A DNA stretch of 19,387 nucleotides from GCA-003244245 sp964250265 (GCA_964250265.1 CAXUFG010000093.1:1-19387); one strand, 5' to 3'; counted from the first letter of the stretch, positions 6,847 through 13,945 are shown. Numbers and translations are program-made. Notes: generated by a model from the sequence alone, not told the origin.

Positions 6847-6876
6847 GCGACTCACGGCGAGGAGCCGGTGAGTCGC
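6847..6876. terminator. hairpin between convergent VOC and dgt genes, possible bidirectional terminator
   Basis: GCGACTCAC (6847-6855) and GTGAGTCGC (6868-6876) are perfect complements. GGC and GCC inside extend the stem past a one-base bulge, leaving a 5-nt loop. The hairpin starts 10 nt after the VOC stop and overlaps the dgt stop codon (6852-6854). There is no U-run on either side, which is common for actinobacterial terminators. Confidence 0.5.
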
Positions 6877-8114
6877 GCGTGCCAGCGCTCCGCCTGCGAG
6901 TCGGTCAGCGCGGACGCCTGATCGACGACCACCCGCAGTCGTGCGCCGTCCGCACGGGCCCGCCGCCATGCCAGAGCCAGCGCCGGGTCCAGCGGGTCCG
7001 GCGCCCGGTGCACCAGGACCGCGCACAGCTCAGCCAGCATTTCCCGTTGCCCGGCTTGCAGCGCCAGCCGGTGCGGATCGCTCATCACGAACCGCAATGC
7101 CATGGCTTTCAGCAACGCCACCTCCGCGGCTACTCGACCGGGGATGACGAGATCTGCCCAGTAACGCCCCAACGGGCCGGGGCCGAACCGGGCGATGGTG
7201 GCCGAAACGACGGCCGAGACATACCGCCCCACCAACTCGCTGGTGAGTTCCTTGAGCGCAACCTGGGCGGCTAGCGATCCGTCGTAGCAGCGCAACGCGT
7301 CTAGCACCGGAAGCGCCAGCAGACCCACCGCGGCAGCCTCCAGCTCGGCGCTGGGCACTGCACTGAAATGCTTCGCGGCGAGCTCAGCGATCAGCGCGCG
7401 CTCGATCGGATCGCCCAGGGTGTCCAACGAGATGCGACCGGCCAGGATCCCGTCCTCCACATCGTGCACCGAGTAGGCGACGTCATCGGACCAGTCCATC
7501 ACCTGCGCTTCCAGGCATCGCCTCCCCTCGGGCGCGCCCTCCCGCAGCCAGTTGAACACCTCCGCGTCCTCGGCGTAGAAACCGAACTTGACCGTCCCAC
7601 TCCTGCGCGGCCACGGGTACTTGACGGTGGCATCCAGCGATCCCCTCGTGAGGTTGAGCCCGTAGCTGCGTCCGGTCGCGGGCTCGAGCAGCTTGGGCTC
7701 CAACCGGGTGAGAATCCGCAACGTTTGCGCGTTGGCTTCAAACCCGCCACACGCCGCGGCGACCTCGTTGAGGACCTGCTCCCCGTTGTGACCGAAGGGA
7801 GGGTGGCCGATGTCGTGCGCCAATCCCGCGGTCTCCACCACGTCGGGATCACAACCGAGCTCGACGGCGATCCCACGGCCAATCTGGGCGACCTCCAGCG
7901 AGTGGGTCAGCCGGGTTCTCGGTACATCCCCTTCCCCCGGCCCGACCACCTGGGTCTTGCCCGCCAGCCGCCGCAGCGCCGCGGAGTGCAGAACGCGGGC
8001 TCGGTCCCGGGCGAAGGGGCTGCGGCGTTCCGGTCCCGAGCCGGGCAAGGCGGCCCGTTTGGCCGGTTCCGGGAGGGCCCGAGCCCAGTCATGTTCGGTG
8101 TAGGGGTCACCCAC
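6852..8114 (-). CDS. dgt: deoxyguanosinetriphosphate triphosphohydrolase-like HD protein
   Basis: This 420-residue HD-superfamily dNTP triphosphohydrolase cleaves dNTPs to the nucleoside and tripolyphosphate, helping nucleotide-pool balance in the cytosol. Diagnostic residues are TRLTHSLEVAQIGR (His71), the HD pair in AGLAHDIGHPPFGHNGE (His100, Asp101) and the downstream metal Asp in MDWSDDVAYSVHDVEDG (near 210). The FARDRARVLHSAALRRLAGKTQV segment (34-56) is the usual DNA/dNTP-binding entrance. The length agrees with actinobacterial Dgt. It starts with GTG at 8114, only 6 nt after the ydcF-like stop, so it is probably the last gene of the glyS-xdhC-ydcF-dgt transcript. In many actinobacteria dnaG follows dgt; here the accessory operon on the other strand comes instead. 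The family assignment is firm. Confidence 0.95.
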   Translation of the reverse strand: MGDPYTEHDWARALPEPAKRAALPGSGPERRSPFARDRARVLHSAALRRLAGKTQVVGPGEGDVPRTRLTHSLEVAQIGRGIAVELGCDPDVVETAGLAHDIGHPPFGHNGEQVLNEVAAACGGFEANAQTLRILTRLEPKLLEPATGRSYGLNLTRGSLDATVKYPWPRRSGTVKFGFYAEDAEVFNWLREGAPEGRRCLEAQVMDWSDDVAYSVHDVEDGILAGRISLDTLGDPIERALIAELAAKHFSAVPSAELEAAAVGLLALPVLDALRCYDGSLAAQVALKELTSELVGRYVSAVVSATIARFGPGPLGRYWADLVIPGRVAAEVALLKAMALRFVMSDPHRLALQAGQREMLAELCAVLVHRAPDPLDPALALAWRRARADGARLRVVVDQASALTDSQAERWHARLTGSSP

Positions 8115-8120
8115 CGGATC

Positions 8121-8744
8121 TCACCCCAGATCGGTGCCGAACGACTCGGCAGGGGCATGCGTGAAGCGGTAGTGCAGCAGCGCAGCACTCTCTCGCACGA
8201 TGTATTGCGCTTGGATGGTGCGGGTCTGCACGATCGGGCCACTTCGGGTGGGCGAAGTCCACGAGGTGAGTCCCAGATCGTCGGCCATCGTGCGGGCCCG
8301 CAACGAGTGCCAGGGATCACTGACGATCACCGCGGTATGCCAGCCCGCGGTCCCCGCTCGGCGCGCCACCGCTTGGAGGCTCTCCAGGGTGTCCCGGCCT
8401 TCCCCGATCGGCACCACGGCGTCCTCGGGTACCCCGTAGGACGTGAGGTAGTTGCGGCCGGCCTCGGCCTCGGTGTGGGTATCGCCGATCCGCCGACCAC
8501 CGACTGTGACGATCACCGGCGCGACCCCGGCGCGCCACAGCCGCGCAGCGTGGTCCAGCCGGGAGCCCAGTACCGCCGAGGGTGTCCCGTCGTACTGGGC
8601 CGCGCCCAGTACCACCACGACGTCAGCTTTGTCCCGATCATCGACTCGAGCCACCTGCCATACCCGGAACACGGTGCCGCCAACGACCAGAGCGCCCACC
8701 AGCACCGCTCCGAGGACCAGCCGGACCAGCGCGAGGGGCAGCAT
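8121..8744 (-). CDS. YdcF/SanA/ElyC family (DUF218) membrane-anchored protein
   Basis: This protein of about 207 residues carries one N-terminal membrane helix (residues 3-26, LALVRLVLGAVLVGALVVGG) and a DUF218 domain, seen in ADVVVVLGAAQYDGTPSAVLGSR-like sequence (40-62), TEAEAGRNYL (91-100) and VSDPWHSLRA. DUF218 proteins such as SanA, ElyC and YdcF are linked to envelope integrity or bind S-adenosylmethionine in the case of YdcF; the biochemical role is unclear. I chose the ATG at 8744 because sequence upstream of it is arginine-rich and low quality as protein. A GTG at 8795, just before the xdhC stop, would add 17 residues. Neither start has a clear ribosome site. dgt starts 6 nt downstream. 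Confidence 0.82.
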   Translation of the reverse strand: MLPLALVRLVLGAVLVGALVVGGTVFRVWQVARVDDRDKADVVVVLGAAQYDGTPSAVLGSRLDHAARLWRAGVAPVIVTVGGRRIGDTHTEAEAGRNYLTSYGVPEDAVVPIGEGRDTLESLQAVARRAGTAGWHTAVIVSDPWHSLRARTMADDLGLTSWTSPTRSGPIVQTRTIQAQYIVRESAALLHYRFTHAPAESFGTDLG

Positions 8745-8787
8745 GGATCCGGCGGCCCGGTGTCCCGATTGCCGGCTCAGCCGGTGG

Positions 8788-9828
8788 TCACCCACCGATG
8801 CGGCCGGGCGCGGCGGCCAGCGGACCACCGGAACGGCCCCGTCGAACGGCGAGGACCTCCGCGACCACGGACACCGCCGTCTCCGCTGGTCTGGCCGCGC
8901 CCAAGTCCAGACCCAACGGTCCGTGCAGCCGCGCCAGCTCCTCCTCGGTGATCCCGGCGGCGCGTAGCCGGCGTCGCCGGATCTCCTGGGTGTGCCGGGA
9001 TCCCAGCGCGCCACAGAAACCACGCCCGGAGCGCAACAGCTCCATCAGCACCGCATCAAAGGCCGGCCCGTGGTCGAGTAGTGCCAGCACGTCGACGGCG
9101 GTGAACTCCTTCGCCGCGGCGATCGCCGGCTCCAACTCGGTCTCAGTACGCACCGCCCAGCCCAGTAATGCGCACTGCGCCGACAGCGCGGCCCCGATCG
9201 CCCCGGCGCCCACGACCAGCATGGTCGTCACCGGCACCCACACGTCGATCAACACCGAGGTGCCGGCGGCGTCGCCCTGTTCGGTGGCCGTCGCGCCGAT
9301 CCGGGCGAGCTCACGCAGCCGGGCCAGGACCACCTCGTCCACCTCTGGGCCGCCGAGTGTGCCGACCACATCGGTCAACCCGGCCCCGGACGCCACCAGC
9401 ACCGCCGACCCGGCGACCGTCGACGCCAGAGCGCAGGGCTCCCCATCAGCGAGCGAGGTGCCCAACGCGGCCGCAGCCGGCACCGGCAGTGGGTGGCCCA
9501 GCAGTTGCGCACCTCCGCTGCAGGCCAACCCGGCGGCCAGCGCATCCGGCTCGGTGACATGCCCTTTCGCGGTCCCGGGCCTGGCCACCGCGGAGCTCAG
9601 CAACGGCAGCGCCACGGTGTCCATGGTGCCCTCGAACACCGCCCCCGCCCGGTCCCCATCGCCGGTGCCGGCCAGCAGTTGCCCGGTGGCGACGGTGCCG
9701 AAACCGTGCCGCTCCAGAACCCGCACCACGCCAGCAGGCCGGCCCTGGGCAGCCCAGCGGCGCAGCGCGTCACCGGCTTGCCGGCGCTGGCGGGTTTCTT
9801 CAGTGTTCACCGTGTCCATGCCGACCAT
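8788..9828 (-). CDS. XdhC/CoxI family molybdenum-cofactor accessory protein
   Basis: This 346-residue protein has the two XdhC domains. The N-terminal XdhC_CoxI part has VTEPDALAAGLACSGGAQLLGHPL (about 90-113), matching the family's glycine-rich block around a conserved Cys. The C-terminal Rossmann-like part begins MLVVGAGAIGAALSAQCALLGW and ends with GSRHTQEIRRRRL and HGPLGLDLGAARPAETAVSVVAEVLAVRRG. XdhC proteins bind the molybdenum cofactor, promote its sulfuration and deliver it to xanthine dehydrogenase or CO dehydrogenase-type enzymes. No such enzyme is encoded in the window, so its client is elsewhere or it has a different role. It starts at the ATG at 9828 (or the in-frame ATG at 9819), 21 nt after the glyS stop, and probably shares the glyS transcript. 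Confidence 0.88.
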   Translation of the reverse strand: MVGMDTVNTEETRQRRQAGDALRRWAAQGRPAGVVRVLERHGFGTVATGQLLAGTGDGDRAGAVFEGTMDTVALPLLSSAVARPGTAKGHVTEPDALAAGLACSGGAQLLGHPLPVPAAAALGTSLADGEPCALASTVAGSAVLVASGAGLTDVVGTLGGPEVDEVVLARLRELARIGATATEQGDAAGTSVLIDVWVPVTTMLVVGAGAIGAALSAQCALLGWAVRTETELEPAIAAAKEFTAVDVLALLDHGPAFDAVLMELLRSGRGFCGALGSRHTQEIRRRRLRAAGITEEELARLHGPLGLDLGAARPAETAVSVVAEVLAVRRGRSGGPLAAAPGRIGG

Positions 9829-9849
9829 GCTTCCAGAACGAACCGCAAT

Positions 9850-11238
9850 TCAGCAGCCCACCAAGGGAGTCGCGAGATAGGACTCGACCCGGTCCATCGC
9901 CACCCGCTCCTGAGTCATGGCGTCGCGCTCGCGCACCGTGACCGCGTGGTCGTTGAGCGAGTCGAAGTCCACCGTCACACAGAACGGGGTGCCGATCTCA
10001 TCCTGACGACGGTAGCGGCGGCCGATCGCACCTGAGTCGTCGAACTCGACATTCCAGTGCCGCCGCAGCGCCGCGGCGAGGTCCCGGGCCTTGGGAGACA
10101 GGTCGGTGTTGCGGGACAGCGGGAGCACCGCGACCTTCACTGGGGCCAGGCGCCGGTCCAGCCGCAGCACGACGCGGCGGTCCACCCCGCCCTTGGCGTT
10201 GGGCGCCTCATCTTCGGCGTAGGCGTCGAGCAGGAAGGCCATCATGGACCGGGCGACGCCGGCGGCGGGCTCGATGACATAGGGCCGGTAGCGGGAATCA
10301 GTGGCCTGGTCGTAGTAGGACAGGTCGACCCCGGAGTGGTTGGAGTGCGTGGTCAAGTCGAAATCGGTGCGGTTGGCGATGCCCTCCAGCTCACCCCACT
10401 GCTGACCGGAGGAGAACCCGAACCGGTATTCCACGTCCACGGTCCGCTTGGAATAGTGGGAGAGCTTCTCTTTCGAGTGCTCGTAATGCCGCAAATTGTC
10501 CCGGTTGATGCCGAGGTCGGTGTACCAGTCGGTGCGGGTATCGATCCAGTACTGGTGCCACTGCTCATCGGTTCCCGGCTCGACGAAGAACTCCATCTCC
10601 ATCTGCTCGAATTCACGGGTGCGGAAGATGAAATTGCCCGGGGTGATCTCATTGCGGAAACTCTTGCCAACCTGCGCGATACCGAACGGCGGCTTCTTGC
10701 GGGCAGACATCACCACATTCTGGAAGTTGACGAAAATGCCCTGCGCTGTCTCGGGGCGCAGGTAGCGCATACCCTCCTCGGACTCCACCGGACCGAGGTA
10801 GGTCTTGAGCATCATGTTGAACTCGCGCGGTTCGGTGTACTGGCCGCGGGTGCCGCAGTTCGGGCACGGGATATCGGAGAGGTCACCCTCGAGCAGGTCC
10901 TTGCCGGTGCGTTCGGCGTACTCTTCGGCAAGCTGGTCGGCCCGGAACCGCTTGTGGCAGCTCTGGCACTCGACCAGTGGATCGTGAAAGACCTCCACGT
11001 GGCCTGAGGCGACCCACACCTGCCGGGGCAGGATTACCGAGGAGTCCAGGCCTACGACGTCCTCCCGGCCGGTGACCATCGCACGCCACCACTGGCGTTT
11101 GACGTTCTCCTTGAGTTCCACGCCGAGCGGGCCGTAGTCCCAGGCCGAGCGGGTTCCGCCATAGATCTCCCCACTCGGGAATACAAAGCCACGGCGCTTA
11201 CACAGGCTGACGACGGTCTCGATGCGATCCGCGGGCAC
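9850..11238 (-). CDS. glyS: glycyl-tRNA synthetase, homodimeric class II type
   Basis: This 462-residue enzyme attaches glycine to tRNA-Gly. It is the single-chain alpha2 form used by actinobacteria and eukaryotes, not the alpha2beta2 form of E. coli. Visible signatures are the N-terminal KRRGFVFPSGEIYGGTRSAWDYGPLG, a zinc-type pair CQSCHKRF...CPNCG, RPETAQGIFVNF, the class II motif 2 region GKSFRNEITPG followed by FRTREFEQMEMEFF, and motif 3 GVARSMMAFLLDAY. A C-terminal anticodon-binding domain follows (VKVAVLPLSRN...YRRQDEIGTPFCVTVD). The GTG start at 11238 has GGAG 8 nt upstream. The gene is adjacent to smtB/zur on the other side, as in mycobacteria. It is followed closely by xdhC. Essential housekeeping gene, complete. 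Confidence 0.98.
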   Translation of the reverse strand: MPADRIETVVSLCKRRGFVFPSGEIYGGTRSAWDYGPLGVELKENVKRQWWRAMVTGREDVVGLDSSVILPRQVWVASGHVEVFHDPLVECQSCHKRFRADQLAEEYAERTGKDLLEGDLSDIPCPNCGTRGQYTEPREFNMMLKTYLGPVESEEGMRYLRPETAQGIFVNFQNVVMSARKKPPFGIAQVGKSFRNEITPGNFIFRTREFEQMEMEFFVEPGTDEQWHQYWIDTRTDWYTDLGINRDNLRHYEHSKEKLSHYSKRTVDVEYRFGFSSGQQWGELEGIANRTDFDLTTHSNHSGVDLSYYDQATDSRYRPYVIEPAAGVARSMMAFLLDAYAEDEAPNAKGGVDRRVVLRLDRRLAPVKVAVLPLSRNTDLSPKARDLAAALRRHWNVEFDDSGAIGRRYRRQDEIGTPFCVTVDFDSLNDHAVTVRERDAMTQERVAMDRVESYLATPLVGC

Positions 11239-11289
11239 TTGGGGAACTCCAGGGGTGGTCAGTGGCAGGTGAGTGATGGCACAGTCAGA

Positions 11290-11652
11290 TTACCGATCGC
11301 CCGATCCCAACCCCCGATCGGCGTCGACCCGCAGCAGGCTGGCATGGTCGGTCACCGCACCACCCTGCGCCTCGGACAGCACCTCATACCCGCCGGGCTC
11401 GCCGGTCAGCGCCTCCGCGAGCAGCGGCACCACATGCTCGCGGACCTCGAACACCGACAGCGTGCGACGGTAGGCGACCACCGATTGGAACTGCGCGGTC
11501 AGCACCCACCGCGTGGTGTCGTCCGGAGAGCGGCCCAGCGCAGCGCCGAGGCAGCCGCGCTGCGCGGTCACCAGAGCGAGTGCCCGGCGCGCCCTGGCGA
11601 GAAAATCTTGGGCCAGTGCGGGCTCGACAACGAAGCGACAGATCAGGATCAC
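11290..11652 (-). CDS. antibiotic biosynthesis monooxygenase (ABM)-like small protein
   Basis: This protein of about 120 residues has an ABM/ferredoxin-like alpha-beta fold pattern: VILICRFVVEPALAQDFLARARRAL opens with the typical strand and helix, WVLTAQFQSVVAYRRTL provides the 'W..eF.s..ayr' strand-helix, and a degraded tail follows (after about residue 85). ABM proteins include small cofactor-free monooxygenases and many of unknown role. I chose the GTG at 11652 because GGAGG precedes it by 6 nt and the fold begins exactly there; an upstream ATG at 11718 would reach into the intergenic region. It lies 51 nt upstream of glyS in the same orientation and may share its message. The reading frame is convincing, but the family call is moderate because sequence similarity in this fold is low. 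Confidence 0.65.
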   Translation of the reverse strand: MILICRFVVEPALAQDFLARARRALALVTAQRGCLGAALGRSPDDTTRWVLTAQFQSVVAYRRTLSVFEVREHVVPLLAEALTGEPGGYEVLSEAQGGAVTDHASLLRVDADRGLGSGDR

Positions 11653-11760
11653 GGGTGTCCTCCGGCCGCGGTGGGACAATGACGGTAGCGAGTCGGCGGG
11701 TAGCTGATGTCCTGGCACCTACGATGGCTCGGGATCGGCGAATCGAGCGAGGGAGACCGC
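11653..11760. promoter_or_regulatory. divergent promoter region, ABM-glyS / smtB-zur
   Basis: TACGAT at 11720-11725 is a good plus-strand -10 hexamer, giving a predicted start near 11732 and a leader of about 30 nt before smtB; no strong -35 precedes it. On the minus strand TACCGT (11688-11683) could be the -10 for the ABM gene and glyS. I looked for an AT-rich Zur box or an SmtB-type 12-2-12 palindrome and saw neither. Confidence 0.4.
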
Positions 11761-12135
11761 ATGGCGGGTGTGACCGCGGACCCAATACCGGACCCAACTC
11801 TCGACGACGAGCATTCGCCCGGCCGGCCGGCTCCCACACCGGCAGCGACCCGGCCGCGGGCGACCCTGGTAGCCGCGGGTGAGTTGCTTCGGGCGCTGTC
11901 CGCACCGGTACGGATCGCCATCGTGCTGCAGCTACGCGAAGGCGGGCGGTGCGTTCACGAGTTGGTCGACGCATTGGGCGTCACCCAGCCGTTGATCAGC
12001 CAGCACCTGCGGGTGCTCAAATCCGCCGGGGTGGTCGACGGTCAGCGGCATGGTCGGGAGGTCGTGTACCGGCTGGTCGACGACCACCTGTCGCACATCG
12101 TGGTGGACGCCGTGACCCATGTGGAGGAGGAATGA
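11761..12135 (+). CDS. smtB: ArsR/SmtB family zinc-responsive repressor
   Basis: This 124-residue winged-helix regulator of the ArsR/SmtB family has a disordered acidic/proline-rich N-terminus (1-34). A DNA-binding core follows: LLRALSAPVRIAIVLQL, HELVDALGVTQPLISQHLRVLKSAGVV (recognition helix about 75-89) and GREVVYRLVDDHL. The C-terminal alpha5 helix contains Asp107-x-His109-x10-His120-x2-Glu123, the metal-binding pattern of zinc sensors such as SmtB, so zinc is the likely ligand. The ATG at 11761 follows GAGGGAGA; an upstream ATG at 11707 is less likely because it would cover the -10 element. The zur start overlaps the stop as ATGA. In M. tuberculosis the orthologous pair is smtB-furB(zur), where zinc-free SmtB represses the operon; the same logic probably holds here. 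Confidence 0.93.
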   Translation: MAGVTADPIPDPTLDDEHSPGRPAPTPAATRPRATLVAAGELLRALSAPVRIAIVLQLREGGRCVHELVDALGVTQPLISQHLRVLKSAGVVDGQRHGREVVYRLVDDHLSHIVVDAVTHVEEE

Positions 12136-12527
12136 GCGCGCCCCGGCTGCGCTCCACCCGGCAGCGGACGGCGGTGTCCAGGCTGCTCGACGACACCGAC
12201 GGTTTCCGGTCTGCCCAGGAGATCCACGAGAAACTGCGGCACGGTGGCGAGGGCATCGGCCTGACCACGGTGTACCGCACCCTGCAGACTTTGGCCGAGG
12301 CCGGCGAGATCGACGTGCTGCGCACCGCCAGCGGTGAGGCGGTCTACCGGCGCTGCTCGTCGCATCATCATCATCACCTGGTGTGCCGGCACTGCGGGCG
12401 CACCGTCGAGGTCGAAGGCCCCACTGTCGAGCTCTGGGCCGAGCAGATCGCCGCCGACCACAACTTCACCGACATCAACCACACCGTCGAGATCTCCGGC
12501 TGCTGTCCTGACTGCGCGACACCCTGA
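12132..12527 (+). CDS. zur: Fur family zinc uptake regulator Zur
   Basis: This 131-residue Fur-superfamily repressor, with zinc as corepressor, shuts off zinc uptake and zinc-free ribosomal protein genes. Visible parts are the winged-helix RSTRQRTAVSRLL, the recognition segment IGLTTVYRTLQTLAEAGEID (42-61) and the dimerisation/metal domain. The latter has a run of five histidines (78-82), Cys85/Cys88 (LVCRHCG) and Cys125/Cys128 (CCPDC), the structural zinc site. The ATG overlaps the smtB stop by 4 nt, preceded by GGAGGAGG inside smtB. The smtB-zur order matches mycobacteria, supporting Zur rather than ferric Fur. The full-length protein is intact and co-regulated with smtB. Confidence 0.94.
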   Translation: MSAPRLRSTRQRTAVSRLLDDTDGFRSAQEIHEKLRHGGEGIGLTTVYRTLQTLAEAGEIDVLRTASGEAVYRRCSSHHHHHLVCRHCGRTVEVEGPTVELWAEQIAADHNFTDINHTVEISGCCPDCATP

Positions 12528-12534
12528 CACCGAA

Positions 12535-12589
12535 CACCTCCCCCAGCGAGGTGATCCGCCGCCAGGGTGGGGCGGTCGGCGGGGCGACC
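12535..12589. terminator. hairpins between convergent zur and the YbjN-like gene
   Basis: Two small hairpins lie in the 63-bp convergent gap: CACCTC (12535-12540) with GAGGTG (12548-12553), and GGTCG (12574-12578) with CGACC (12585-12589). Stems are short and lack U-tracts. They are placed correctly to stop both transcripts, but strength cannot be judged by eye. Confidence 0.35.
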
Positions 12590-12590
12590 C

Positions 12591-13016
12591 TCACGCGGTG
12601 AGTAGCTCTCCCCGTATCTGAGAGGCCGTGGACACCACCAGCATGAGCAACGTGCCCAGTGGCACGCTGTCCAAACCCGCCGCGGGGAAGGCGTACCGCA
12701 GCATCAGGTCGGCCCCGCGCTCGGTGCGGACCAATCCCAGGGTGCCGAACAGGCCCTGCCCGGCCCGGGTGGCAACCCGCTCGGCCAGCTCACCATCGTC
12801 GGGAAGATCCCAGGCGACCACACAGGTCAGGCTGAGCATCACCAGTCCCTCGACGAGTTCCACCGCCTGCACCGCGCACGGCACATCGGAATGCTGGAAA
12901 CTCAGCGAGCCGTCGTCGTCCACCTTCACGTCTTGAAAACGCTCCAGCGCCATCTTGGCGGCGTCGAGCGATTCCCGCGGGGAGGTGAGACTCGGCGCGC
13001 CCTTGCCGTGGCTCAT
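12591..13016 (-). CDS. conserved YbjN-domain-like protein (Rv2360c position)
   Basis: This 141-residue soluble alpha/beta protein shows an N-terminal helix (SPRESLDAAKMALERF), a strand pair (VKVDDDGSLSFQHSDVPCAVQAVEL), a hydrophobic core strand (GLVMLSLTCVVAWDL) and a helical C-terminus. This organisation resembles the YbjN / type-III-secretion-chaperone-like fold common in actinobacteria, but that is a fold impression without signature residues. Its ATG overlaps the uppS stop as ATGA (13013-13016), so it is translationally coupled to uppS. The same small gene occupies this place in mycobacteria (Rv2360c, hypothetical). Function unknown; a link to cell-wall lipid carrier metabolism is guilt by association only. 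Confidence 0.75.
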   Translation of the reverse strand: MSHGKGAPSLTSPRESLDAAKMALERFQDVKVDDDGSLSFQHSDVPCAVQAVELVEGLVMLSLTCVVAWDLPDDGELAERVATRAGQGLFGTLGLVRTERGADLMLRYAFPAAGLDSVPLGTLLMLVVSTASQIRGELLTA

Positions 13017-13861
13017 CGGATCGTCCTCCTGGAATTGTGACTCTCGGTTGACACGGTGTCAGTTGACACGGTGTCAGTTGACGCGGCGCCGGCTGGTCGG
13101 GTCTCGATGGCCCTGCCGAACCGACGGTCCCGACCGGCGTAGTCCTCGCAGGCCCGCCAAAGGTCCCGGCGGTCCAGGTCAGGAAACAGGATGTCCTGGA
13201 ACACCAGCTCGGCGTAGGCAGCCTGCCAGATCAGGAAGTTGGAGATGCGCTGCTCCCCCGATGGCCGCAAGAACAGATCGACGTCCGGCATGTCAGGTTC
13301 ATCCAAATGGCGGGCGAGCATCCGCTCGTCGACCCGCTCCGGATCGATCTCGCCGCGGGCCGCCCGGCGGGCCACCTCGCGCGCCGCGTCGGCAATCTCC
13401 GCGCGGCCGCCGTAGTTCACGCACATGGCCAAGGTCATCACCTTGTTACTCGCGGTCAGCTCCTCGGCGACCTCGAGCTCCCGCACGACGCTGCGCCACA
13501 ACCGCGGGCGGCGCCCGACCCAGCGCACCCGGACTCCCATCTCGTGCATCTGATCGCGGCGGCGGCGGATGACGTCCCGGTTGAAGCCCATCAAGAAGCG
13601 CACCTCATCGGGGCTGCGGCGCCAGTTCTCGGTGGAGAATGCATAAGCCGACAGCCACCGCACCCCAAGCTCGATGCAACCGCACACCAGGTCCAGCAAC
13701 ACGGCCTCACCCTGGCGGTGCCCTTCGGTGCGCGCCAACCCACGCTGCTGCGCCCACCGCCCGTTGCCATCCATCACCAGCGCCACATGCCGCGGCACCC
13801 GCCCCGCCGGTATCACGGGTGGCCGGGCCCCCGATGGATGCGGATCAGGCGCTCGAACCAC
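13013..13861 (-). CDS. uppS: isoprenyl transferase, cis-prenyl (decaprenyl/undecaprenyl) diphosphate synthase
   Basis: This cis-prenyltransferase of about 282 residues elongates an allylic diphosphate with isopentenyl diphosphate to make the polyprenyl carrier for peptidoglycan and arabinogalactan assembly. Family motifs: HVALVMDGNGRWAQQRG with catalytic Asp31, GHRQGEAV, AYAFSTENW, RVRWVGRRPRLW, CVNYGGRAEI, and VDLFLRPSGEQRISNF with IWQAAYAELVF (the RxSGExRxSNF signature). It matches M. tuberculosis Rv2361c but has a shorter N-terminus. The GTG at 13861 gives a complete enzyme, with no clear ribosome site; the region just upstream is a long perfect hairpin after recO. The C-terminus carries a low-complexity STDTVSTDTVST tail encoded by a 15-bp tandem repeat, beyond the family core. 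The stop overlaps the next gene's start. Confidence 0.95.
   Translation of the reverse strand: MVRAPDPHPSGARPPVIPAGRVPRHVALVMDGNGRWAQQRGLARTEGHRQGEAVLLDLVCGCIELGVRWLSAYAFSTENWRRSPDEVRFLMGFNRDVIRRRRDQMHEMGVRVRWVGRRPRLWRSVVRELEVAEELTASNKVMTLAMCVNYGGRAEIADAAREVARRAARGEIDPERVDERMLARHLDEPDMPDVDLFLRPSGEQRISNFLIWQAAYAELVFQDILFPDLDRRDLWRACEDYAGRDRRFGRAIETRPAGAASTDTVSTDTVSTESHNSRRTIR
13047..13086. repeat. 15-bp tandem repeat of palindromic units in the 3' end of uppS
   Basis: The unit GTTGACACGGTGTCA occurs at 13047-13061 and 13062-13076, followed by a diverged partial copy (GTTGACGCGG, 13077-13086). Each full unit contains the perfect palindrome TGACAC-G-GTGTCA. It encodes the STDTV repeat in the UppS tail and lies 33-60 nt upstream of the YbjN-like start codon. 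Confidence 0.85.
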
Positions 13862-13881
13862 CGCGCCATCTTGCCGCTTGT

Positions 13882-13945
13882 CGCATTCAGCAGGCTCAGC
13901 GGGGCTATGGGCGGCCAGATAACCCCGCTGAGCCTGCTGAATGCG
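13882..13945. repeat. perfect 23-bp inverted repeat between recO and uppS
   Basis: The arms at 13882-13904 and 13923-13945 are exact reverse complements over 23 bp, around an 18-nt loop (CTATGGGCGGCCAGATAA). On the transcribed minus strand the stem begins directly after the recO stop codon and ends 20 nt before the uppS GTG. No U-tract follows on either strand. It could be a terminator or attenuator, an mRNA processing or stabilising element, or a small dispersed repeat. Confidence 0.9.

Noticed and set aside
7368..8951. 527-codon plus-strand frame antisense to dgt and the ydcF-like gene
   Set aside because: The opposite strand carries complete HD-domain and DUF218 proteins. The plus-strand translation is Arg/Pro/Gly-rich without motifs, a GC-rich shadow.
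8745..9023. N-terminal extension of the ydcF-like frame
   Set aside because: It overlaps the xdhC end, is arginine-rich, and precedes the natural membrane-helix start at 8744.
8582..9880. 432-codon plus-strand frame antisense to xdhC
   Set aside because: Ser/Ala/Pro/Arg-rich shadow of the XdhC-family gene with no recognisable domain.
12357..12377. Run of five histidine codons in zur, like an affinity tag
   Set aside because: It lies at the natural metal-binding region of Fur-family proteins, next to CxxC, so it is native.
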